From Diphasiastrum complanatum (Eukaryota; Streptophyta; Lycopodiopsida; Lycopodiales; Lycopodiaceae): a DNA stretch of 64,000 bases. Below are positions 48,304 to 59,092 of this stretch, one piece after another. A program made the position numbers and the translations under genes. The stretch covers positions 15,832,715-15,896,714 of the forward strand of contig CM055092.1 in the NCBI GenBank assembly GCA_029204225.1. Direction: 5' to 3'. Under the pieces are notes generated by a model, which saw only the letters and a list, made by a program, of their open reading frames with translations, did not search any database and was not told the DNA's origin. The stretch's first letter is position 1. Every line of letters begins with the position of its first letter.

Positions 48304-51300
48304 AATGGCTAAAGAATCGGAAGCTATCGGTTCTTTGTTCAGTGAAGATCGGTTGGATGGCACAAACTACTCCTTGTGGAGTTACATGATGAAGAATCTT
48401 CTCATAGCGAAAGGGCTGTGGAATTTGGTCAATGGTGATGAGGAAAGGCCTCCGTCTTTGGCACCTCCTACACCTCGTGGATCATCATCATCAACATCAT
48501 CTTCTACATCTTCGGAAGAACAAAAGAAGTGGGATAGAAGGGATGCACAAGCACATTCTATGGTTGCTCTTGCTGTGAAAAGATCTATCTTACCTCATAT
48601 TAAGTCTTGTAAGGCATCTAAAAGTGCGTGGGATACACTTTATACTATGTCTAGAGTCAAAAATCTAGCAAGAGTGGTGTATCTTAGAAGTCAGCTTTCT
48701 TTGTTGAAGATGCAAGAAGGGGATCAAGTGACCAATCACTTGACGAAGATCAAGGATCTTCGTGAGGAGCTTCTCAATATTGATGAGATGATTGAGGATG
48801 CTCAATTTGTTTCCATTACTCTCAACTCATTACCTTCATCTTATCTTCCATTTGTTTCATCTTTGAGTATCTCTCTTAGGGGACAACAACTCTCCTTTGA
48901 TAAACTTGTTGGGCTGCTTCGTCAAGAGGAGCAAACGAGGCAAAACTTTGCGGGTGACACTCAACAAGATCAAGCTTTTTTCACGAAAGGCAAGGGCAAA
49001 GGCAATTCAAAAGGAAAGGGGAAGCCTCCTTCCAAGGATGAGCAAAAGCCCATTGGAGGTCACTCAAAAGAAGAAAGGGAAGTGCCATTATTGCAAGAAG
49101 TATGGGCACTTCATCAAGGATTGTAAGAAGAAGCTTACAAAAGAGGAGAGTAAAGGAATTGATACTAGTGCTTCACTTGCTACTTTGGAGCAAGAGCTTG
49201 AAGCTAGTGGTGATCTCTTCAACCAAGACTATGCTTTTGTGTCTAATATGCTTCTACTAATACTTCTACATCTATGAGGAATTCAGGTTATGTTTTGCAA
49301 GTTGCTGATTTTCAGCCCATTAAATGGGTGATTGATAGTGGTGCTGCTCATCATATGACTTCTCACAAAGAAGCATTCACTAAATTAGTGAAAATGCAAA
49401 ATAAAATAAGGTACAATGTGCGGATAATGCATCTTATTTTGTTCATGGAATTGGAATTGTAGCCATCATTCTGCCTAATGGTGAAGAAAAGTACATTAAG
49501 AATGTGCTTTATGTTCCAGGAATCGAGAAGAATCTTCTTTCGGTTTCAACTATGTCGAAGCAAGCACTAGTTGTTGAGTTCAAGGAAGATAAGTGTCTTG
49601 TCAAGGATCCTAAAAGATCACTCTTGATTATTGTTTCGGGAACAATGCATGTTGGCTTATTCATTATGGATACCTATGAGCGACGAATTCCCTTTACATG
49701 TCTTGTTGCTTCTACAGCACAATCATTGGAGTTGGCTGAATTGTGGCACGCAAGGTTTGGGCATCTCAACTTTGCAAGATTGAAGAAGCTGAAGACATTT
49801 AATATGGTAGAAGACATTCCTACTATTGAGCAGCCGGAAGGGCATGTATGCGAGGGATGCATACTTGGAAAGTTTCAAAGGAAACCTTTTTCAATTGATG
49901 AAACTATAAAGGTTCTTGATAAATTTGATTTGGTTCATAGTGATGTTTGTGGTCCAATGAGGACCGAATCTATTAGAAAGTGCATCTATTTTGTGACTTT
50001 TATTGATGACTTTTCCCGTTTTACATGGATCTATCCTATGAAGGCCAAATCGGAAGTTTTCCAACGTTTGAAAGATTTTCTAGCAATGGTGGAAAATCAG
50101 TTTGGGAATTCTTTGAAGACCCTATGCACCGATCGAGGAGGGGAATACATTACGAATACGTTTGGTGCATTTCTTCGAGAAAAGGAAATTTTACATCAAA
50201 TGACAACTCCCTATACGCCTCAACAAAATGGTGTTGCCGAGCGAAAGAATCGTACACTTATGGAGATGGCCCGTTGCATGCTCAAAGCAAAGGGGCTGCC
50301 TCACAAGTTTTGGGCTGAAGCGGTTATAACGGCATCATACATAAGCAATCGTTGTCTTACTAAAGCATTGAAAGTATTAACTCCTTATGAAGTTTGGTAT
50401 GGAAAGAAGCCTACAATCTCTCACTTTCGCATTTTTTGGTTGTACGGCTTACGCTTTTGTTCCGGATAAACTTCGTACGAAGCTTGAGGATAAAGGAGTT
50501 AAATGCATTTTTGTTGGCTATAGTAGTGAAGGCTGTTCAATTTGGGCACTAACAAGATATGCATTTTGATGAAAAGAATCCATTAGATGTGGCCCCAACT
50601 CATATTCTGAAGGGGACAGTCCACATAGTGTGAATGTTGAACTTTTTCCAGATTTAATACCATCTTCTATTGTTGGAGATAAGGGGCAGCAATAAACTCG
50701 TTTCGACCTGCCCAATACCTCATCAAGTTTAGAACCTAATGTTCATCAAGAACTGCCCGTTGTTGCTCAAAATCAGCTTGCAGGAACTGTTGGACAGCAA
50801 AGATCAGTTTTGGAAGATCTTGGACAGCCAAGTGCAGTGTCGAAAGCTCTTGGCCAGCAAATTGTAAAAAGAGACATGGCTGTTGGACAGCCCAAAACAG
50901 TCTCACAGTGGCTGTTGTCGACTTTGCGGGACAACATAGTAACTTCATTTTATCATGGAAAGACACGTGCCTCTACAAAATCAGTGGACTATGCTTCAGA
51001 TTTTGCTCTTACATGTCATGGAGATATTGCGGAAGAACCTGATTTTTATGAGCAGGCCAAGGGAGTAAAATGTTGGGAGGATGTGATGCAAGATGAGCAT
51101 GACTCACTCATGAAGAACCAGATTTGGGTTCTTGTTGATCTTCCTCATGGGAAGAAGGCAATTGGTTCTAAATGGGTAACCTCAGATTTAGGCCTATTGC
51201 ATTTTTATCTTGGTCTTGAATTTGTACAAGAAGGGGCTGGAATTTTCATCTCTCAAGAACGCTACATTGGGCATATTTTGAAGCGGTTCAAGATGGAAGA

Positions 51301-52056
51301 TTGGAAGCCGGTTGCTACACCTATGGAGACAGACCTGAAATTAAGTAGTCAAGGTGATGGTGAACCATTTGATACTACTTTATATTGTCAAGCTATTGGC
51401 TGTCTCATTTACCTATGTAATTCAACACCGGAAATTCTTATAGTGTCTCACTCATGAGTCAATTCATGCATGCCCCGATGACATTACATTGGAAAGCATT
51501 GAAGAGGATCTTTCGATATCTTCAAGAAACAAGAAGTCATGGACTGGTTTTTCCTGTTTGTGATGATGCATGTTTGGTTGGTTTTAGTCACTCGGATTGG
51601 GGTGGAGATCAAGACACTAGACGCTCTTCAAGTGGACATTGCTTTTTCAATGGAAATTCTGCAATTTTGCGGTCAAGTAAAAAGCAGCCCACTGTTGCTA
51701 CTTCTTCTAGTGAGGCAGAATATAGAGCGATATTTTCAGCCAGAACGGAGTGTTTATGGCTGAGAGGACTACTTGTTGACATGAAGTTTGGCGAGCCCTC
51801 AGCCACTCTTATCTTGAGTGATAGTCAAAATGCTATTGCCATTGCACGGAATCCTGTTTTTCATGCATGAACGAAGCACATAGAGATCCATTATCACTTT
51901 GTTCGGGAGGGACTTCATGATGGCGACATTTTACTTGAATATTGTCCTACGGAGGATAATATTGCAGACCTCTTCACTAAGGCGTTGCCTAGAGTCAGAT
52001 TTAAAGCTTTATGCAAAGCTTTAAATTTAATACCACGTGGTGGTTTTATTACATAG
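48304..52056 (+). pseudogene. gag-pol of element B, defective
   Basis: Starts MAKESEAIGSLFSEDRLDGTNYSLW. The gag domain is intact to about 49070, where a frameshift separates it from the zinc knuckle CHYCKKYGHFIKDC (perfect CX2CX4HX4C) in another frame. Protease is WVIDSGAAHHM. Integrase is nearly complete: H-H-C-C zinc region (LWHARFGHLNF, CEGCILG), HSDVCGP, CTDRGGEY and PQQNGVAERKNRT. A frameshift lies at about 50430 and a deletion at about 50540. RT is missing: the chain passes from KKAIGSKWV directly to SDLGLLHFYLGLEF (about 51178-51186), removing the whole palm with YxDD. RNase H follows (SDWGG, SSEAEYRA, SDSQNAI) with a stop at 51868. The element could move only with RT supplied in trans. 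Confidence 0.9.
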
Positions 52057-52094
52057 TGAAGATTTTCAGTTTTTGCATTGTCATTTAAGGAGGG

Positions 52095-52545
52095 TGTTAG
52101 AAATAATTGACTATGCTGAAGTTAATCCATAGGTTACTTTGACCCAAAAGGTCGAGATTTGTGTAACCATGGGTATTTAGTTATTTAGGCCATCTTAAGT
52201 TTGTCTTAAGTTCAGTTGGACCCAATTTTGGTCATGTACTGACTCATGGGTCCTTAGGCGTCTAATTTTGTTAAGGGGCCCTATCTTGACTTTTGGGAGT
52301 GCCCTACATTTAGTAAATGGTTAACCTTAGGGTTTGGTGGCATTTGGCCACATCCAGGTAGAGTACTTAGATGCTCATTGTGTATTCCATTTGGACAGTT
52401 TGGCTAAGCATTGCTCTCCATTGCTCTTGTTGCTGTTTTCTCTCTCTCTCGCTCTTAGAGTTGGGCACCCAGCCTCTTCTCTCTTGTTTTCTGTGGAGAT
52501 TGATTGATAACTAGATCTCGGTGACTTGACTCTTGCTTTCCTACA
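52095..52545 (+). mobile_element. 3' LTR of copia element B
   Basis: 451 bp, TGTTAGAAATAA to GCTTTCCTACA, preceded by PPT AAGGAGGG (52087-52094). The palindrome is mutated here (GGGCACCC near 52465) and the CT run is much shorter than in the 5' LTR. Confidence 0.92.
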
Positions 52546-53010
52546 TAATCCACAATAGGGTATGCTGAATATTGGGCTCCCTCCTTCACGACTGCAAACC
52601 TGAAAAAAACAGCAAGGTAAGAAGACTCCAAAACCCCAAATCAGAAGCAGATTTTTGGGTGCCCTCCTCCAAACAAAACTTGTTGAAAACTGGCTACAAA
52701 ACAATCAGATATGAGATGCTGATTTTTGGGCACCAAAAATTGCTCCCCCAAGATATGTGATGGGCGCCCTCCTTCAACTTGAAAAGAGACAATAAAGCTG
52801 ATCCAAACTCCACTTGGAAAAATCAGCAGGATGCTGAAATTTCAAAACAAAAAGTAGAGTAGCTCCTCTTCTGGTAGGGCGCCAACATACAAGCTTGCTG
52901 CAGATTCGGTAGCTCTGATATCATGTAGGAAAACAAGAGTCAAGGCACGAAGATCTAGCTATCAATCAATCTCCACAAGACACAAGAGAGAAGAGGCTGG
53001 GCGCCCTCCT

Positions 53011-53069
<59 letters not shown>

Positions 53070-53371
53070 CATCAACACAAGTAATGGAGAGCAATGCTTA
53101 GCCAAAATTGAAAAATGTGACACAATAAGCCAATATGTACTCTACCTACTTACTGAATGTAGGGCACCCCCAAAAGTCAAGATAGGGCCCCAAAACCAAA
53201 TTAGACCTCTAAGGACCCACGAGTCAATCCATGACCAAAATTGGGTCCATCACAAATCAAGACAAACTTAACATGGCCTAAATAACTAAATACCCACGGT
53301 TACACAAATCTCGACCTTTTGGGTCAAAGTAACCTATGGATTAACTTTAGCATAGTCATTTATTTCTAACA
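52546..53371 (-). mobile_element. Copia element H: 5' LTR, PBS and leader
   Basis: Antisense copy of the A/B family. LTR 52924-53371 (448 bp; minus-strand TGTTAGAAATAA to TTTTCCTACA), PBS 52912-52923 (TGATATCAGAGC, one change from canonical), leader 52911 to 52546, continuing at 47138-46953. A GA/CT microsatellite of about 54 bp lies at 53014-53067. Intact GGGCGCCC copies are at 52762-52769 and 52999-53006. The internal coding region has been lost beyond 46953. Confidence 0.9.
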
Positions 53372-54222
53372 AGAGTATTAGCCCTTTAAGGGGTGCTTAA
53401 AAATATAGTGTGAGCCTTGCCAGTCATTCACTATCGGATTTCTATGCAGCTATGGTTGGGAGGAGACTTGCAGCATAACTCTCATGTTTGCTTGTTGATC
53501 TATGTACATTTGGTTGAGATTAATAGAGTGACGAATTTGTTGGGTAATTCTGTGTTTTACTCAGGGTTTTGTGAGCTTGTGTGCAACACTTGATATACCA
53601 TGAAGCTGTCCAGTTTCAATCACCAGTTGATGTAATGAGACACAAAGATAGCCCAATATGAATCTAAGAGAGTGAGATAATTCTGCATCGAAATAATGCG
53701 GTAAAATTGGGAACCATGCTACATCCAACTCCAGGAAATGAGTACGAGAGTAGTCGAGTTTGACCCCAGTTGGCCTCTCCAAGTACAATCAAGATATGCC
53801 TTATATAGAAATCGTTTGACATATTAATGAATACCCGAAGGGAGTGTATATTTCCGCTCTAAAGTTGGGAACGCTTGAACTCATTGAATATAAGTGATAA
53901 GCTGGAAAAAGCTGGAAAATAGCACTAGGCTGTAGAGGTGGGGTGGCAAACTCGGCAAGGATGCAAGGATAATTTTATATGACATAACATGGTAGTTTGT
54001 GTATTGGCGCATTCTGATGATAAAAGACCGGTGCACCGTGCCTTTGCTGCATATAAAGTTGTGAGGGTGACAATGGTATCAAAAAGTTTGCGCTTACTCG
54101 GGGGCATCCCGAATGGACTTTCAAAAACAAAACCTCTCCAATTGAGCAAGGGAAGCATGGCCCTTCCCAAGTCGGAGCAGTAGTTGCCTGTCTCACGCTA
54201 AATATAGGACCAGTAAAGAGTA
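53372..54222. other. Unassigned sequence between elements H and C
   Basis: No gene or element recognised. Open stretches on both strands at 53925-54196 have no known family match. Confidence 0.35.
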
Positions 54223-54868
54223 TGTGAAGGATTTCAGACCATTAAGATTCAATCCACTTGAAAGATCTTTGGTTAGAAAGAGAAATACACTACCAATCTC
54301 ACCAATGTAGAAAAATCAGCATCTACACACAAAGTGAGATGCAAACACTAATAGAACTTGGTCAAACTTGAATGAAATGATAAAGTACTGTTGTTGTCCG
54401 TACAAAACCAGCAAGCTATTGTATTTCACACGTGTGGATCCAAAAATAGCAAATATAGATCATTCTACACATAAAATTGCATGCAATCACAAGTATAGTG
54501 CACCAATGGATAGTAGAACCCAAGAGAACCATGTATAAGCATGAAATGAGATAGAGAAGAGAGAAGATCACTCTCTCCACGAGTTACATCCTTTTATAGC
54601 AGGTCCAAACCCTATTTGGCCACTTGGCTTTCTCTCTAAAATGCTAACCCTATTATTTTTGGGTCTAGATTCAAAGTACCCAACATTCAAATTTGAATTT
54701 ACTCAAACTCGACTTCTATCTTTCCCACACTTTCAAAAAGTGTTTATTCAAATGACATTTAGACTAATGAACTTTGAAAAGTCAATCTCTAAGTCTAAAA
54801 ACAAAGTTGGCCTCAATATGCCAAATATGGACATATAGTAAATATGATCAAACTAGTTGAATCTTTCA
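54223..54868 (-). mobile_element. 3' LTR of copia element C
   Basis: 646 bp; on the minus strand TGAAAGATTCAACTAG to GAAATCCTTCACA. The PPT GAAGAGGGAGTT (54880-54869) precedes it directly. The final pol codons end in a stop that overlaps the LTR start. Confidence 0.88.
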
Positions 54869-55009
54869 AACTCCCTCTTCAACTAGTTTTAGCATGGACT
54901 TTGATAACACTCCAAGTGATGTCCTATGCTTCATGAACAAGTCCTTTCCCAATGCTTTGGTGAAGATATCAACTAATGAATGAGTGACATAATGAACCTC
55001 CAATAGCTT

Positions 55010-55463
55010 CATTTCCATCAGCAAAACCAGCCAAGAATGCTAATACAAATCCAACATCAAAACAATGCTCACCAATGTAGCTAGTTCTACCATATCTTGA
55101 CAATTTGCACACATCCACATGAAATTGCTCAAACATGAGATAGAACAAGTAAAGTAAACTTGAGCAACACTTCCTTGTTGCTCCTTTGACCTTACTTGAG
55201 TCTTCAATAAGCTGCAAAAACAGATCCATAACATCTTTGCCAATTACCTCTCCTTTGATGCTCTTGACTAGCTCCAAATTGCCAACTTCTCTTTTGACTT
55301 GTTGAAGCCCTTTGAGATCAACCTCTTGACCATCAACATGATCATCAAAGTCATTGAACAAACTTTGTTTTCCAAATCCATTACTTGATTTTACAGCAAG
55401 ATAACATCCATCCACTTGCATAGCTCCATGTACACAAGAAGATCCACCAAAAGATGTTTCACT
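55010..55463 (-). CDS. Captured open reading frame replacing RT and RNase H in element C
   Basis: In relative D the text after EYQALMK continues NNTWRLVQLL into RT. In C it switches after ALMK (AAG at 55466-55464) to SETSFGGSSCVHGAMQVDG and runs about 150 codons without a stop, until copia sequence resumes near 55010-54990 (HYVTHSLVDIFTKALGKD in another frame). The insert has ordinary protein-like composition: an acidic/Lys-rich middle (FDDHVDGQEVDLKGLQQVKR), then a hydrophobic and Cys-containing part (CCSSLLYLFYLMFEQFHVD), then VGFVLAFLAGFADGNEAIGG. I recognise no domain. It is fused in frame with the upstream pol text. It most likely derives from a host transcript acquired during reverse transcription; an unknown TE source is the alternative. 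Confidence 0.6.
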
Positions 55464-58260
55464 CTTCATAAGAGCTTGATACTCAAGATCCATTGCTTGG
55501 ATCCACTCCTCTTCTTTCCTTGCTTCATCTACACTTGTAGGCTCATCCAAAGAGGTTAGGAAGCAACATAATTTCCAGAAACTACTTGCCATCATCATCA
55601 CCATCCAAAGTAGGATCCTTTTCATCAACATCAAGAATGTTAGATCAATCTAGATCACCATCAATCATGCTTGAAGACACTTTTGGAATGTTCCCCTCAT
55701 CAAAGATGACATCTCTACCAACAATCACTTTGTTAGTAGAAGGAATGTAAACCTTGTAGGCTTTACTCACCTCACTATATCCAACAAAAATACCTCTTCT
55801 TGAAGATGGATCCTCCTTGGTCCTATTATCAAGAGTAATGTTGACATAGCATGTGCATCCAAAGGTTCTTAGAAAGTTGACACTCGGCCTCCTCTTGAAT
55901 AGCATCTCAAAAGGTGTCCTTCCATCCAAAATAGCACTCGGCCACCTATTGCACAAGAAATTGGCACACAACAAAGCTTGATCCCAAAATGGTTTGTCAA
56001 GATTAGCACTTAACCTCATAGCTTTAGCACTTTCACATAAAGTCCTATTCGTCCTTTCAGCCACAACAAAATTTGATCCCATGCTCATCACAAAAGGCCT
56101 TGATCTTGGTAGATATGTACTCACCACCATTGTCACTCCTTAAGCACTTGATCTTTGTGAAAAATTTATAATTACTTTGGGTCTTTCATTGCATTCTTGA
56201 ACTTGATAAAGACATCATACACTTCATCCTTGCTCTTTAGTAGATAGATCCAACAAAATGTACTAATATAATCAATGAATGTTACATACATCTTAGCTCC
56301 ACTATTGCTGATTGTAGTAAATCAATGAATATCCGAATGTACAAGTTGAAAAGGCTTTGTAGATCTAGTATAAGGTAGTTTATGTGACTTAGACAAAGCA
56401 CAAGACTCACAAACATGTTTGATGCCACTTAACGAACTTGGAAGACCTATCACAATCTTCTTCCTAGCCATTACCTCCAATGACTTGAAGTTGAGGTGTC
56501 CCATCCTTTTATGCCAAACCTCTTGAATAGGTATTTGCTCCCTTGCAACACATCCAACTTGGTTAGCAATAACACAAGCATCTAGTTTGAACAACTTCCT
56601 TTGCCTTTTACCTTTTCGAATCAAGACATCCTTCCTTTTGATCATACAAACATCTCCATCAAACTCCACCTTAAGGCTTTACTTAGCATTTGACTCACAC
56701 TAAGCAAATTCTTGGTAATAGATGGAATAAACAAGACATCCTCCAAATGAACATTCCTATTTGTAGAGAGAGAAATAGGAATTGAGCCAATCCCTTTGAT
56801 TGCACACTCACCATACTATCAATCCACCAAGGATCTAGATCTCCATCATTAGCAAGCATACATGAAGACATCACAAAAGCATCATCATTTGCATCTTGAA
56901 CATCCAAACCATCCTCATGAAGAGTAAGATTACCTTGCTTGTCTCCTTGATCTCTCTTCTTCTTGTAGCACTCACTTGCAAAGTGTCCTTTGATGCCACA
57001 ATAGAAGCACTTGAGCTTTGATCTATCCTTCTTTTTGCCACTTGAAGAAGCATCCACTTGATCTTGCCCTTTAGACCACTTACGTTGGGTTTTGCCCTTG
57101 AATTTGCCCTTTGTGAACATAGCATCCTCTTGAAGTGTCGATGTAGATCCACTTCTTGCTTGAAGCCTATATTCTTCATTGATCAAGATCTCTTGAAGAC
57201 CCATCAAACCTGGCAAAGTCTTTTAAATAGCAATACTTTGAACAATGTTAGCATGAGCATCCAACAAGCCATTAAGAATAACTTGAATAAGCTCTCCTTG
57301 ATGCTTTCATCAATGCAAGCCTACTCATCATTCAATGCTTTCATCCTCAAAACAAAAGTACTTGGACTTTCTTCATTCTTTTGCAAACAAGAAAAGATTT
57401 GCCTTCTTAGAGTCAACACTCTAGAAGTAGATTGGATTCATAAAGCTTCTTCAACGAATTCCAAGCTTCAAAGATGATGTGCACTTACCAACTTCCTTGA
57501 GAAGCTCATTGGTAACATTCATCTTTATCATGTGTAGAGCCTTCTTGGCCCTCTTGTCATACCTCACTTGATCTTGTTGTTTTGCTGGTCTCTCCTCCAA
57601 ACCTACAGCAATATCCAAAACATCATTCATCTCAAGAAGTGACTCCATTCTCACTTTCCACAATGAATAGTTACTTGAGGTAAGCCTATCATTGGCTTCC
57701 AACATGACTCCAATTGAGGTGGCCATGTAGCAATGACCTGATCTTCTTTTTCAAACTGTTTCAATGCACAAACACTCCTTTGAACAACAACAAATGCTTT
57801 CACCAAGCAAATCAACACATAGAATCATGGAATCTTGATCAACCTATGATCTATTCTCAATCTAATGACTTTTGCCACTTCCTAAGATTGAAACACACTC
57901 AAATGAAGTCCAGCAACCTCACTATCTAGAGATCCAATCAAAATTAGGGTTTTGACAAAATCACAAAAAATTGACTATTCCAAAATCTACATGCCTGAAA
58001 ATTTGATATGCAATCTATTAGCCACCACTAAGGCTGATCCAATGATCCAAAAATCGGCCAAATCCAGTATGTGAAATCAAAAATCGGAATTGATCAAGTT
58101 TGAAAACCTATATAGGGTTTTGATTTACAAAAGATCCAATCTACAAAAGCAAAAAACTCAGTTTTTGGTGTAGAATCCCCTCTAGCATGCTCTAGTCTTG
58201 ATATCGTCACCAAATCATTGATAAATCTGATTTCCTCCAGAAACACAAGCTCTGATACCA

Positions 58261-58412
58261 TGTGAAGGATTTCAGATCATTAAGATCCAAGATCTTTGGT
58301 TAGAAAGAGAAATACACTACCAACCTCACCAATGTAAGCTACTGTATTTCACACGTGTGGATCCAAAAATAGCAAATATAGATCACTTTACACATAAAAT
58401 TGCATGCAATCA
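58261..58412 (-). mobile_element. Truncated 5' LTR of copia element C
   Basis: Matches the 3' LTR from TGTGAAGGATTTCAG but lacks about 110 bp present there (after CACCAATGTA) and stops after GCATGCAATCA, so U3 is missing. The PBS at 58249-58260 abuts it. Confidence 0.85.
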
Positions 58413-58765
58413 AGGGATAATAACATTTGCACTTTCAAAAGTAATTCTTGCTTTTATGGATCTATGGGCTATGTAGTACATTCATTCTCTTAACTGTGCT
58501 TTGAAAATTGTATGCAAAAACTACAGCTTGAAGGCTCTCCAATTGCTACAGCTCAAAATAAAAAGTTTTCAGGTAAAGAAAACTTCACATTGGACCTTTT
58601 CCTTAGGGTTTTTGGATTTTTCCATTTCTTTTGATAATCCATAGACATCCATATTGCCTTCATATGTTTATTCATAATTAATCATCTTCTCCAGTCTTGT
58701 TGGCTGAATGTCTTTCCATGTTGAACAAAAATTCTTCTACAATTTTAAAAGCCTTGTCATAGTTA
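58413..58765. other. Short intergenic stretch
   Basis: AT-rich; nothing recognised. Confidence 0.4.
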
Positions 58766-59092
58766 TAGGAGGCTCTATGATGAACCGTGGTACGGTTCCA
58801 GTATTCAATTAATTAATTAATCAATTTATTATTTAATCACCAAATTAGTACAGACACATATTTGGACCCAGAGTTGGACCTGATCCACACAGACATGTTA
58901 ATCCACACAGACCTGATAATCCACACAGACATGTTAATCCACACAGACCTGTTAATCCAGATTCCACACAGACCTGTTAATCCACACAGACCTGTGTACT
59001 GAAAAAAAAATTAATTAATTACCTCCACGGTTCACACGGTTTTTGCATAAAACCGTACTGAACCGTTAACGGTTCATTATTCTATGAGTATA
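58766..59092. mobile_element. MITE-like element carrying a minisatellite
   Basis: The ends are imperfect inverted repeats: ATGAACCGTGGTACGGTT at about 58779-58796 on the left, and on the right the reverse complement of ATGAACCGTTAACGGTTCAG plus TACGGTT (about 59046-59078). Inside each end lies a TTAATTAATTA run. The core is an array of an 18-bp minisatellite (58881-58995). Non-autonomous, with no coding capacity. The superfamily is undetermined because the target duplication is unclear. Confidence 0.55.
58881..58995 (+). repeat. 18-bp minisatellite, about six copies
   Basis: Unit TAATCCACACAGAC(C/A)TGT repeated about six times. ACCTG and ACATG variants alternate in the first four units, and one copy is interrupted (AATCCAGATTCCACAC). 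Confidence 0.92.

Larger units (their letters stand above)
47139..52545 (+). mobile_element. Ty1/copia element B, two LTRs, RT core deleted
   Basis: A 5.4-kb element with both LTRs (47139-47592 and 52095-52545), PBS 47593-47604 (TGGTATCAGAGC), a leader of about 700 bp, gag-pol 48304-52056 and PPT 52087-52094. Target-site duplications TAACC (47134-47138) and TAATC (52546-52550) differ at one base. The element is nested in the leader of antisense element H of the same family. Several substitutions between the LTRs, for example TGCTAG against TGTTAG at the 5' end, show that it is not brand new. Confidence 0.93.
54223..58412 (-). mobile_element. Ty1/copia element C carrying a captured sequence
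   Basis: Antisense element. 5' LTR (truncated) 58412-58261, PBS 58260-58249 (TGGTATCAGAGC), leader to 57727, gag from MATSIGVMLEAND (57726), zinc knuckle CFYCGIKGHFASEC (about 57000), decayed protease (WWIDSMVS, about 56820), GAG-pre-integrase (56669-56322), integrase C-terminal half (56136-55645), the linker DEPTSVDEARKEEEWIQAMDLEYQALMK, a foreign open frame (about 55463-55010), then the RNase H end (DIFTKALGKD, stopping at the PPT) and 3' LTR 54868-54223. Family relatives in the window are D (10360) and the gag at 31353. Confidence 0.9.
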
